The notes beneath the pieces were generated by a model. The model was not told the DNA's origin, ran no database searches, and worked only from the letters and a program-made list of their open reading frames with translations. Position numbers and translations under genes: made by a program. A DNA stretch of 6,813 nucleotides from Acidobacteriota bacterium (GTDB taxonomy: Bacteria > Acidobacteriota > Terriglobia > Terriglobales > Acidobacteriaceae): NCBI GenBank assembly GCA_021810815.1, contig JAJZHR010000130.1, positions 1-6,813 on the forward strand. The letters are read 5' to 3'. This document shows, in pieces, positions 1 through 6,756 of the stretch (position 1 is the first letter of the stretch; each line of letters starts with the position of its first letter).

Positions 1-342
1 TTCACCCGCCGCCCGGAATACTTCGGCATGCAGTTCGCCGGGCACTTCTCCGGCAGCACCCTCCTGAACACCACCTTCAACTCCCCCAGCAAGCGCGTCA
101 CCGCCTACGCCGCCCTCAAAGACGGCAGGCGCCAGATCGCCATCATCAACAAAGACGCCGCTCCCATCGCCGTCTCCATGCCCCATGCTCTGCCCAGGCA
201 CGGCCACGCCGAATGCATCACCCTCGCCGGAGCCGCCCTCGACCAGAAGGAAACAACGCTCTCCGGTCCGGCTCCGGCAAAGAAATTCGATCCCGGCCAT
301 TTCCAAGTGCCGGCGCACTCAGCCATAATGTTGCGGGTATGA
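1..342 (+). CDS. C-terminal fragment of a glycoside hydrolase, GH79/GH39-like beta-sandwich domain (5' end outside window)
   Basis: The frame is open from base 1 and ends at a TGA at 340-342, giving 113 residues of a protein whose catalytic part lies to the left. The visible part starts with RPEYFGMQFAGHF, resembling the '(R/K)P-x-Y-Y-G-M' strand that opens the C-terminal beta domain of clan-A hydrolases such as bacterial GH79 beta-glucuronidase/heparanase-like enzymes. Next come VTAYAALKDGRRQIAIINKD, the typical 'AYA..DG....LINKD' strands, and a closing segment ending FQVPAHSAIMLRV, like the 'V.VPA.SA.L..' last strand of these domains. This accessory sandwich packs against the (beta/alpha)8 barrel and carries no catalytic residues, so the exact family and substrate cannot be read here. 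An internal ATG at base 28 is not a plausible start because similarity to the domain begins before it. The stop overlaps the next gene's start by four bases, so both are likely in one operon. GH39, GH30 or GH51-type sandwiches are the alternatives. Confidence 0.6.
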   Translation, partial: FTRRPEYFGMQFAGHFSGSTLLNTTFNSPSKRVTAYAALKDGRRQIAIINKDAAPIAVSMPHALPRHGHAECITLAGAALDQKETTLSGPAPAKKFDPGHFQVPAHSAIMLRV

Positions 343-2900
343 ACAAACCCATGAACTCCTCCGCATTCCCGCGCCGCAAAGTCTCCCGCCGCCGCTTCCT
401 CCAGGGCGCAACCGTCGCCACTGCCGCCGCCGCTCTCTCGCAGAAGCGCACCTGGGCCGCCGCGCTTCCACAGGACGACGACACCCCCTACAAGCTCTTC
501 TTCCGCCAGCCCGCCGCCGCCTGGCCAGACGCCCTTCCCGTCGGCAACGGACGCCTCGGCGCAATGGTCTTCGGCATCCCTGCCAGCGACCGCATCCAGC
601 TCAACGAGGAGTCCATCTGGGACGGCGAGCGCCGCGACCGCAACAACCCCGCCGCGGGCGCTGCCGTCCCGCGCATCCGCGAGCTTCTCTTCGCAGGCAA
701 GGTCCACGAGGCCGAAGCCCTCGCCGTCTCGGACATGCTCGCCATCCCCCGCCGCATGCCCTGCTACCAGACCCTCGGCGACCTCTGGCTCGACCACGCC
801 GCCAGCGGCCTCGCCTCCGAAGCTCAGGTCGAAAATTATCGCCTCGAACTCAACCTCGACACCGCCATCGCCACCACCACCTTCGCCCACGATGGCACCC
901 GCTACACCCGCGAAGTCTTCAGCTCCGCTCCCGATCAGGTCATCGTCGTCCGCCTCGCCGCCAGCCAGCCCGGCAAGCTCTCCTTCTCCGCCCGCCTCGA
1001 CCGCCCCGCCAATGGCGATGGCTCAGCTCTCTCGCCCACCAGACTCGCCCTCGCCGGCGAAGCCTTTCCCGTCAAGGACAATCCCGGCCTGCCCGTGAAG
1101 GAGCACCACGTTGGCATCCAGTTCCGCGGCGAGCTTCTTGCCCTCCACGAGGGCGGCACCGCAACCGTTGACGGCAACCAGATCAAAATTGCCAGCGCGA
1201 ACTCCGTCACGCTCCTCATCGACGCCGCCACCAGCTACCGCTATCCCGCTGGCGCGTCCGCCATGCAGGCCGCCATCAAGAAGAACCTCGCCGCCGCCAG
1301 CCACCGCACCTTCGACGACCTGCGCGCGCGCCACATCGCAGACCATCAGCGCCTCTTCCGCCGCGCTGAAATCAAGCTCGGCTCCGCGCCCGACCCCAAC
1401 GCCAATGTCCCCACCGACGTCCGCCTCCAGCGCGTCAAGGACGGCGGCGAAGACCTCCATTTCCTTCCCATCTACTTCCAGTTTGGCCGCTACCTTCTCA
1501 TCGGCAGCAGCCGCGCGGGCACCCTCGCCGCCAACCTGCAAGGCATCTGGAACGAGAGCGTCGATCCTCCCTGGGGCTCCAAGTACACCGTCAACATCAA
1601 CACAGAAATGAACTACTGGATCGCCGAGCGCGCCAACCTCGCCAGCCTCCACGCTCCCCTCTTCGACCTCATCGACTCCACCACCGGCCCCGGCTCCGTC
1701 ACCGCGAAGAAGTACTACAATGCCGGCGGATACGTCGTTCACCACAACACCGACATCTGGGGCGACTCGGCCCCCATCGACGGCCTCGGAGGTGGCATCT
1801 GGGCCGTGGGCGCGGCCTGGCTCTCCCTCCATCTGTGGGACCACTACGACTACGGCGGCGACCGCCAGTTCCTCGCCGCCCGCGCCTATCCCCGCCTCCG
1901 CGAAGTCGCCCGCTTCCTGCTCGACTACATGGTCGAATCCCCTGACGGCCACCTCGTCACCGGCCCCTCCTGCTCTCCGGAAAACAAATACCGGCTCCCC
2001 GACGGCACCACCGCCAACCTCTGCATGGGCCCCACCATGGACATCGCCATCACCCGCGCCGTCCTCACCCGCGCCTCGCAGGCCGCCACCCTCCTCAACC
2101 TCGACCCCGACCTCCGCTCCCGCGCAGAAGCCGCACTGGCCAAGCTCCCTCCCTACAAGATCGGCAAGGCCGGAGCCATCCAGGAATGGCAGCAGGACTA
2201 TGCCGAATTCGAGCCCGGCCACCGCCACATCTCGCCCCTCTTCGGCCTCTTCCCGGACGACCAGATCACGCCCCGCAGCACGCCCGAACTAGCCCGCGCC
2301 GCCCATCTCTTCCTCGACCGCCGCCTCTCCCACGGCGGCGGCAGCACTGGTTGGAGCCGCGCCTGGATCATCAACTGCTACGCCCGCCTCGAAGACGGCG
2401 AGGCCGCCTACCAGAGCGTCCTCTCCCTCATCCGCCAGTCCACCCGCCCCAATCTCTTCGACGTCTGCGGCATCAAGGCCAACAGCTACTACCAGATCGA
2501 CGGCAACCTCGGCGGCCCCACCGGACTCATGGAAATGCTCCTGCAAAGCCACGCCAGCGGTGCCCGCCAGGATCACCCGCAAGCCTCCACACCCATCGCC
2601 CCGCCCGCCAACGTCGTCCGCTTCCTTCCCGCTCTGCCCCAGGCGTGGCCATCCGGCAGCTTCCGCGGCCTGCGCGCGCGCGGCGGCCTCGAAGTCGATC
2701 TCGCATGGGAAAACGGCAAAGCCACGACGGCAACCCTCCGCGCATCGCTCGACCACACCCACACCATCGCCGCTCCAAAGGGCCAACGCATCCTGTCCAT
2801 CTCCCAAGCCGGAAAGCATGTGCAGCATTCCGAGCAAAAAGACGGCTCCGTCCTCCTGCGCACCCAGGCAGGCGCAGCATACTCGCTGCGCTTCGCCTAG
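339..2900 (+). CDS. Tat-exported glycoside hydrolase family 95 (alpha-L-fucosidase or alpha-L-galactosidase)
   Basis: This 853-residue protein is a complete GH95 inverting exo-glycosidase, which removes terminal alpha-linked L-fucose (or L-galactose) from glycans. The ATG at 339 overlaps the upstream stop as ATGA; the open frame extends back to 213, but that would lie deep inside the previous gene. No Shine-Dalgarno is visible, fitting translational coupling; ATG 351 is an alternative. A Tat signal is clear: SRRRFL at residues 16-21, an Ala-rich stretch, and probable cleavage near A40-A42. The GH95 N-terminal beta domain runs from about 50 to 290 (ALPVGNGRLGAMVFG, IQLNEESIW). The (alpha/alpha)6 catalytic domain spans about 320-735, followed by a beta domain to the end. 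By the family's AfcA scheme, N419 and N421 (NINTEMNYW) with D721 (QIDGNLG) are the base machinery and E548 (SPEN) is the general acid. Oddities are Thr417 where fucosidases have His, G475 in HHNTDIWGD where Arg is common, and P633 in HRHISP where His is common. Family is near certain; substrate is open. Confidence 0.95.
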   Translation: MNKPMNSSAFPRRKVSRRRFLQGATVATAAAALSQKRTWAAALPQDDDTPYKLFFRQPAAAWPDALPVGNGRLGAMVFGIPASDRIQLNEESIWDGERRDRNNPAAGAAVPRIRELLFAGKVHEAEALAVSDMLAIPRRMPCYQTLGDLWLDHAASGLASEAQVENYRLELNLDTAIATTTFAHDGTRYTREVFSSAPDQVIVVRLAASQPGKLSFSARLDRPANGDGSALSPTRLALAGEAFPVKDNPGLPVKEHHVGIQFRGELLALHEGGTATVDGNQIKIASANSVTLLIDAATSYRYPAGASAMQAAIKKNLAAASHRTFDDLRARHIADHQRLFRRAEIKLGSAPDPNANVPTDVRLQRVKDGGEDLHFLPIYFQFGRYLLIGSSRAGTLAANLQGIWNESVDPPWGSKYTVNINTEMNYWIAERANLASLHAPLFDLIDSTTGPGSVTAKKYYNAGGYVVHHNTDIWGDSAPIDGLGGGIWAVGAAWLSLHLWDHYDYGGDRQFLAARAYPRLREVARFLLDYMVESPDGHLVTGPSCSPENKYRLPDGTTANLCMGPTMDIAITRAVLTRASQAATLLNLDPDLRSRAEAALAKLPPYKIGKAGAIQEWQQDYAEFEPGHRHISPLFGLFPDDQITPRSTPELARAAHLFLDRRLSHGGGSTGWSRAWIINCYARLEDGEAAYQSVLSLIRQSTRPNLFDVCGIKANSYYQIDGNLGGPTGLMEMLLQSHASGARQDHPQASTPIAPPANVVRFLPALPQAWPSGSFRGLRARGGLEVDLAWENGKATTATLRASLDHTHTIAAPKGQRILSISQAGKHVQHSEQKDGSVLLRTQAGAAYSLRFA
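387..464 (+). other. Twin-arginine (Tat) signal peptide of the GH95 enzyme
   Basis: Codons 17-42 of the GH95 gene start at the twin-arginine core of SRRRFL (residues 16-21) and run through a moderately hydrophobic Ala/Thr/Val stretch to W39-A40-A41-A42, a likely signal peptidase I site. Basic residues R12, R13 and K14 lie just before it. The Arg pair followed by x-F-L matches the Tat consensus S-R-R-x-F-L-K except for Gln in the last position. The hydrophobic part is weak and Ala-rich, as is normal for Tat rather than Sec. The enzyme should therefore be folded before export to the periplasm. Confidence 0.85.
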
Positions 2901-2957
2901 CAAAGCTCTTCACCAGCAAGAAAATCAGCCCCAGCAGCAAAACAGCCTCAAAACAAA

Positions 2958-2996
2958 AAGAGCGGCGGCAGACGAGAAGAGTCTGCCGCCGCTCTT
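2958..2996. terminator. Perfect 16-bp hairpin between convergent genes, probable (bidirectional) terminator
   Basis: The left arm at 2958-2973 and right arm at 2981-2996 are perfect reverse complements, with a 7-base loop (GAGAAGA). It lies 57 bases after the GH95 stop and 13 bases after the receptor stop on the other strand. On the - strand the stem is followed by a run reading TTTGTTTT directly after the closing TT, a good rho-independent T-tract, so it is a convincing terminator for the receptor gene. On the + strand the stem is followed only by GCTTGG, so termination of the GH95 transcript there is plausible but weaker. Confidence 0.85.
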
Positions 2997-3009
2997 GCTT
3001 GGCCATCTC

Positions 3010-6000
3010 CTAGAAGATGATGTGGACGCCGCCTTGCAGTTGGCGGCCCTGGTTGAGCTGCTTGGTCACATCCCCAAAGGCGGAGGAGGTGGGGCTTGTG
3101 TTTGCGTTTGCGAACTGAGCACGGTTGAAGGCGTTGAACGCGTCCACGCGCGGCTGGATGATGACCCGCTCCGTGATGGAGAAGTTCTTCAACAGGGAGA
3201 AGTCGAAGTCCTTCGTCGGGTCGGAGCGCAGCAGGTTCTCCGGGAAGGTCCGGTAGTTGTAGCCGTTCGGCTGCACCTTGGAATCCCTGTTGAACCCGGC
3301 AGTGTTGAACGACGCTCCGTGGGTGTTGTGCGGATTGTTGTTGAAGCCCGAGTAGTTCCCCGTGTAGATCACATTGCCCCAGCCAAGCGGCGTTCCGGAC
3401 AGGTACTGGTAGATGGTCGTCAGCGTGTACCCGCCCACCAGCTCGTCCATCAGCCTGGAGTTGTTGAGGAAGTGCCGCCCCTTCCCGAAAGGCAGAAGGT
3501 AGATCGCGGTGAGCGATGCATGGTCGGGGAAGTCCGACGACGTCTCGCCGTACCAGAGCGGCCCGCCCGGGTTCAGCTGCGAGCTCGCTCCGAGCTGCCT
3601 GGAGTGCTCATAGTTGAAGTTGAACTGCAACCCCTCGCTCATCCGCTTCGTCACTTTGAGCATCAACGCGTTGAAGTTGGAGCTCGCTCCCGGAATCAAC
3701 TGCTCCGTCACGCCGCTGTACTCCGGGTACGGATGCAGCAGGCTGGCCACGCTGATCGTCTTGGAGTTGTTCAGCGAACTCGTCGGCCCCGGGATGATCC
3801 CATAGAACGGGTTCGGTGTCGATGCTCCCAACTGCGCCGTCACCACCGGGTCGTACTCCGGCGAGCGGCTCAGGAACTGCAGCGGCAGAGCACTCACAGG
3901 ATTGGAGTAGGACTGGTGAACCTGATGCGCCCCCAGGTAGCCAATCTCGAACATCCAATTCCTGCGCCACTGCTGCTGGATGTCCAGACTCCACTTCTCC
4001 GCGTATGCGACCTTCACCGGAGCGTAGAAGACGATGTTGCTGCCCAGGTTGGTGTTGATCCCAAGCGCAGATCCCGTCGGCTGCTGGATCGGGTTGTTCG
4101 ACGTCGGGAACGGGTCAGTGAGATCCGTCGCCGGAGACAGGCCATTGTTCGTGCTGGAAATGAAGCCGGTCGACTGCGAAAACCCGTACTGCTGTCCCTG
4201 GTAGTAGTCGTTGAAGGGATTGTCGTAGATGCCGAACCCGCCACGAACCGCCATCGTTCCGTGGGAGAAGTCCGGCGAGTATGCGAACCCGAGCCGCGGA
4301 CTCACATACGCCAGCGCCGTCGAGTACGGGCTGCGGTGCGACGACGTCGCGTAGAGAACGCCGCCAGTCGCCTTGAACGAGCTGGCAGGCAGATTCGGAT
4401 TGGGATTGCCGGCATACACTGCCGCCGCCGGCGCCGTCACCGCGTTGGCCAGGTCGGGGTTCCACCCCACCACCATATTGTTGTGGCCCTCGACGACGGG
4501 TGTCTCATGCTCCAGACGCAGGCCCATGCTCACCGTGAAGTTCCGCCGCATCTTCCAGTCGTCCTGGAGGAAGAAGCCCGAGTACCAGTTGTCGTACTGG
4601 AACCTCGTGTTCACCTCGTACGATCCGCTCGTCGGCAGACCGAGCGCGAACAATGCGAACGCTCCGCCAAACGCCTGCCTCGGTGCCCCCGTTCCAGCCG
4701 TCACAAAATCTCCGGAGCCGGAAGAGTAGCCGAATGCGCCGTCCGCGTTTCCTGGGTTCAGCTTCGTGTCCTTGTTGACGCGGATGTCCGGGCCGATCTT
4801 GATCGTATGATGCCCCCACGTCTTGTTCAGGCTGGCGAAGTACTGGATCGTGTCGAACGCCTCCAGGTTGCCGGGGCTGCCGCCAAACGTCGGAATGCCG
4901 GCGCTGTCCGAGAACGACATGGGCGAAATCGCGAACGCTGTCGAATTCGCTGCGATGTACCCCGGAAGCCCCAGCTTCGTCGGATTCACTCCATTCCCGT
5001 TCGGCGCGCCCAGGGAATACCAGCGGCTGAAACCAAGCCGGTTCTCCAGGTTCAGGCTCGGCGAGAAGTTCTCCACATCATCCACCGATCCTCCCCACAG
5101 GATCGTCTGCGAGTTCGACCCGGTCAGCAGGTTGTTGAAGATGTTGCCCTGGTTCACCACATAATTGCTGCGGTGCGCCTCAAAGAAAATCTTGTTGGCG
5201 TCCGTGATGTTCCAGTCGATCCTGCCCATGTTCGACTTGTAGTTGTTCGTCGTCGGGTCGTCGGCGAAGAAGTTGTTCTCCCCGTCCGGCTTCGCCGCCG
5301 AGCCCGTATAGTTCGGCAGCGGAACCTCCGCAAGATACGCCGCCGTGATCGGGTTGATCTTCAGTCCCGCGTTCGCCAGAACATTGCCCGGAATGGCTTG
5401 CCGAACCACCTGGCCCTTCGACGTCAACGTGGCCGTGTAGGGGTTGTAGAGCTGGTTGTTCGCAGAGATGCCGAGAAGCGCGGAGAAATCTCCTGTGCGC
5501 TCCGCTGCCGTGGGAACACTGGTGATCGCCGTCGACGGCTGGGCGCCGACATAGCCTTCGAACGCATAGAAGAAGAAGAGCTTGTTGCGACCATTGAACA
5601 CGCCCGGAATCCGCACCGGGCCGCCAATCGTGCCGCCAAACTGGTTGTAGTGCGTCGACGGTACGCCCTTGCCCGCAGGAGTGAAATATGGCTTCGCAGC
5701 CAGCACAGAGGCCTCGTAATACTCCGACAGCGTCCCGTGATAATCATTCGTCCCGGACTTGGTCGTGATGTTCACCGTGCCGCCGGAAGTGTCCCCGTTC
5801 GCCGCATTCGCGTCGAACTCACTCACGCTCACAGCATCCACCGCGTCCAGCTCCGGGCTGAAACCCGCCGTGCGCTGGCTGCTCTGCATGTTCGGAACGC
5901 CGTTCAACAGAAGCTCGTTGGAAGAGGAGTTGCCGCCGCCAAGAGAAAAATCGTCTTCGGCGCTGTTGTCGAAAGGACGCGCCTGAGACATCGAGTGCTT

Positions 6001-6495
6001 GCCTTTGGCCACCGCGCCATACTCGAGATGCGCGAAGCCAAGCGGTGCCCGCCCATTGCTCGGCAGATCCTGCACCTCCTCGCCGGTCAGCACCTGTCCC
6101 GTCGAGGCCGTCGCCGTATCCACCAAAGGCACATCCGCCGATACCGTGATCGTCTGCTGCGACGTGCCGACTGCCAGCGCAATGTTCTCCGTCGCCGTCT
6201 GCTCCGTCTGCAGATTGAGCCCGCTATGCACGTACTTCTTGAATCCCTTCGCGGTCACTTCGACACGGTACGGTCCAGGAGCGAGAAAGGGCACCGTGTA
6301 TTCGCCCACGCCATTGGAAACAACGTTGTTCGTTGCTCCCGTTGCCGTATTCGTGATCACGATCTGCGCCTGCGGGATCACAGCGCCCGTCGTGTCCGTC
6401 ACGCGACCGGTCAGGGTCGCGCGCGTCTCCTGCGCCCATGCTGAGGGCACAGAAGCCAGGATGATGGCGAGAAAGAGTAAGGAGAGACGCTTCAT
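3010..6495 (-). CDS. Oar-like TonB-dependent outer-membrane receptor with N-terminal carboxypeptidase-regulatory-like domain
   Basis: This is a full-length receptor of 1161 residues, within the usual size for Oar-like proteins of acidobacteria, which take up large or scarce substrates across the outer membrane using TonB-ExbBD energy. The start is ATG at 6495, because a GGAGGT lies five bases upstream and a Sec signal peptide follows at once (MKRLSLLFLAIILA, cleavage after A19-W20-A21). An in-frame ATG at 6582 would overlap the -35 promoter box and bury the signal. Residues 25-110 form a CarboxypepD_reg-like beta-sandwich (TLTGRVTDTTGAVIPQAQI, then GEYTVPFLAPGPYRVEV). A TonB-box-like segment TITVSA sits at 115-120. 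The plug covers about 130-250 (DLPSNGR at 143-149, GGTVNITTKSGTN at 238-250). The rest, to the terminal Phe in GGVHIIF, is the barrel, rich in alternating aromatic strands. No SusD-like partner adjoins it. The substrate cannot be read from sequence; a glycan link is suggested only by the neighbouring hydrolases. Confidence 0.95.
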   Translation of the reverse strand: MKRLSLLFLAIILASVPSAWAQETRATLTGRVTDTTGAVIPQAQIVITNTATGATNNVVSNGVGEYTVPFLAPGPYRVEVTAKGFKKYVHSGLNLQTEQTATENIALAVGTSQQTITVSADVPLVDTATASTGQVLTGEEVQDLPSNGRAPLGFAHLEYGAVAKGKHSMSQARPFDNSAEDDFSLGGGNSSSNELLLNGVPNMQSSQRTAGFSPELDAVDAVSVSEFDANAANGDTSGGTVNITTKSGTNDYHGTLSEYYEASVLAAKPYFTPAGKGVPSTHYNQFGGTIGGPVRIPGVFNGRNKLFFFYAFEGYVGAQPSTAITSVPTAAERTGDFSALLGISANNQLYNPYTATLTSKGQVVRQAIPGNVLANAGLKINPITAAYLAEVPLPNYTGSAAKPDGENNFFADDPTTNNYKSNMGRIDWNITDANKIFFEAHRSNYVVNQGNIFNNLLTGSNSQTILWGGSVDDVENFSPSLNLENRLGFSRWYSLGAPNGNGVNPTKLGLPGYIAANSTAFAISPMSFSDSAGIPTFGGSPGNLEAFDTIQYFASLNKTWGHHTIKIGPDIRVNKDTKLNPGNADGAFGYSSGSGDFVTAGTGAPRQAFGGAFALFALGLPTSGSYEVNTRFQYDNWYSGFFLQDDWKMRRNFTVSMGLRLEHETPVVEGHNNMVVGWNPDLANAVTAPAAAVYAGNPNPNLPASSFKATGGVLYATSSHRSPYSTALAYVSPRLGFAYSPDFSHGTMAVRGGFGIYDNPFNDYYQGQQYGFSQSTGFISSTNNGLSPATDLTDPFPTSNNPIQQPTGSALGINTNLGSNIVFYAPVKVAYAEKWSLDIQQQWRRNWMFEIGYLGAHQVHQSYSNPVSALPLQFLSRSPEYDPVVTAQLGASTPNPFYGIIPGPTSSLNNSKTISVASLLHPYPEYSGVTEQLIPGASSNFNALMLKVTKRMSEGLQFNFNYEHSRQLGASSQLNPGGPLWYGETSSDFPDHASLTAIYLLPFGKGRHFLNNSRLMDELVGGYTLTTIYQYLSGTPLGWGNVIYTGNYSGFNNNPHNTHGASFNTAGFNRDSKVQPNGYNYRTFPENLLRSDPTKDFDFSLLKNFSITERVIIQPRVDAFNAFNRAQFANANTSPTSSAFGDVTKQLNQGRQLQGGVHIIF

Positions 6496-6500
6496 TACAA

Positions 6501-6506
6501 ACCTCC
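6501..6506 (-). promoter_or_regulatory. Strong Shine-Dalgarno of the TonB-dependent receptor
   Basis: The - strand reads GGAGGT here, followed by TTGTA and the ATG at 6495-6493, a five-base spacing. It is a near-perfect anti-16S match and decides the start of the receptor in favour of 6495 over the upstream in-frame ATG at 6582. Confidence 0.9.
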
Positions 6507-6552
6507 GGAATTGAAAACCGCTGCGGCAAACTGCTGCTCGTCTGAGGGCACA

Positions 6553-6582
6553 ACAATATGGAATGCTTATTTGTAATGTCAA
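6553..6582 (-). promoter_or_regulatory. Sigma70-like promoter of the TonB-dependent receptor gene
   Basis: On the - strand a perfect -35 box TTGACA lies at 6577-6582 and a TATTGT -10 box (four of six consensus bases) at 6553-6558, with an 18-base spacer. The surroundings are distinctly AT-rich compared with the GC-rich genes on both sides. A transcript would start near 6546, giving a leader of about 50 bases that contains the Shine-Dalgarno. The -35 box is compelling; the exact -10 register is less certain, with ATATTG one base away at 17-base spacing. Confidence 0.7.
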
Positions 6583-6615
6583 GCACTTAATTTGAAAGCT
6601 ATCGTCATTTGTGCG

Positions 6616-6635
6616 GCACTAATGAAAATTAGCGC
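6616..6635. promoter_or_regulatory. Imperfect inverted repeat, candidate operator upstream of the receptor promoter
   Basis: GCACTAAT and ATTAGCGC form 8-base arms with one mismatch around a GAAA spacer. The repeat sits about 34 bases upstream of the receptor -35 box, a position suited to an activator or upstream repressor site. A perfect 8-base palindrome GCACGTGC at 6634-6641 overlaps its right edge. No regulator gene is visible in the window and short repeats can occur by chance, so this is only a candidate. Confidence 0.35.
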
Positions 6636-6673
6636 ACGTGCAGGCCAGCCAACAGGCCGAAAGGGGGCGAAAA

Positions 6674-6705
6674 CCCGGCGGCCGCGAAAAAAAACGACCG
6701 CCGGG
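6674..6705 (-). terminator. GC-rich hairpin with an A-run loop, probable terminator of the right-edge gene
   Basis: CCCGGCGGCCG at 6674-6684 pairs with CGACCGCCGGG at 6695-6705 with a single C:A mismatch, around a ten-base loop that ends in eight A residues. It lies 47 bases after the stop of the - strand gene at the right edge. On the - strand the stem is followed by TTTCGCCCCCTTTCG, a poor and interrupted T-tract, so it may be a weak or factor-assisted terminator. It separates that gene from the receptor's own promoter. Confidence 0.55.
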
Positions 6706-6737
6706 CCTCGAACAAGGGAAGCTCCGCGCCTTGATTT

Positions 6738-6756
6738 GGCTTACGATTCGGCTTAC
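6738..6756. repeat. Short direct repeat GGCTTAC x2 around the right-edge stop codon
   Basis: GGCTTAC occurs at 6738-6744 and again at 6750-6756, separated by GATTC, a 12-base period. On the - strand each copy carries a TAA, so the duplication creates two in-frame stops four codons apart at the end of the partial gene. It may be a small tandem duplication or chance. Confidence 0.4.

Noticed and set aside
213..338. Extension of the GH95 protein upstream to an ATG at 213
   Set aside because: It would overlap 126 bases of the preceding hydrolase gene and put 42 unrelated residues before the Tat signal; the ATGA overlap at 339 is far more natural.
1023..2228. A 401-codon open frame on the - strand inside GH95
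   Set aside because: The product is a low-complexity Gly/Val/Ala/Glu string, the usual mirror of a C-ending codon gene, and it opposes catalytic-domain codons of GH95 that show clear family motifs.
2901..3009. Possible small gene or regulatory RNA in the convergent gap
   Set aside because: The gap is only 109 bases, has no promoter-like element, and is fully explained by the terminator hairpin and its A/T-rich flanks.
2186..3013. A 275-codon + strand frame crossing the end of GH95
   Set aside because: The product is an Arg/Pro-rich frame-shifted shadow of GH95 and runs across its terminator with no ribosome binding site or recognisable motif.
2560..6444. A 1294-codon open frame on the + strand, antisense to almost the whole receptor gene
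   Set aside because: It begins inside GH95 out of frame, reads through the terminator hairpin, and its product is Arg/Val-rich with no domain. Long antisense frames arise from the G/C-ending codon bias of the real - strand gene, which has a signal peptide, recognisable domains and a strong ribosome binding site.
6496..6582. Extension of the receptor to the in-frame ATG at 6582
   Set aside because: That codon falls on the -35 box, the added residues would precede and spoil the signal peptide, and the strong GGAGGT sits just before 6495.
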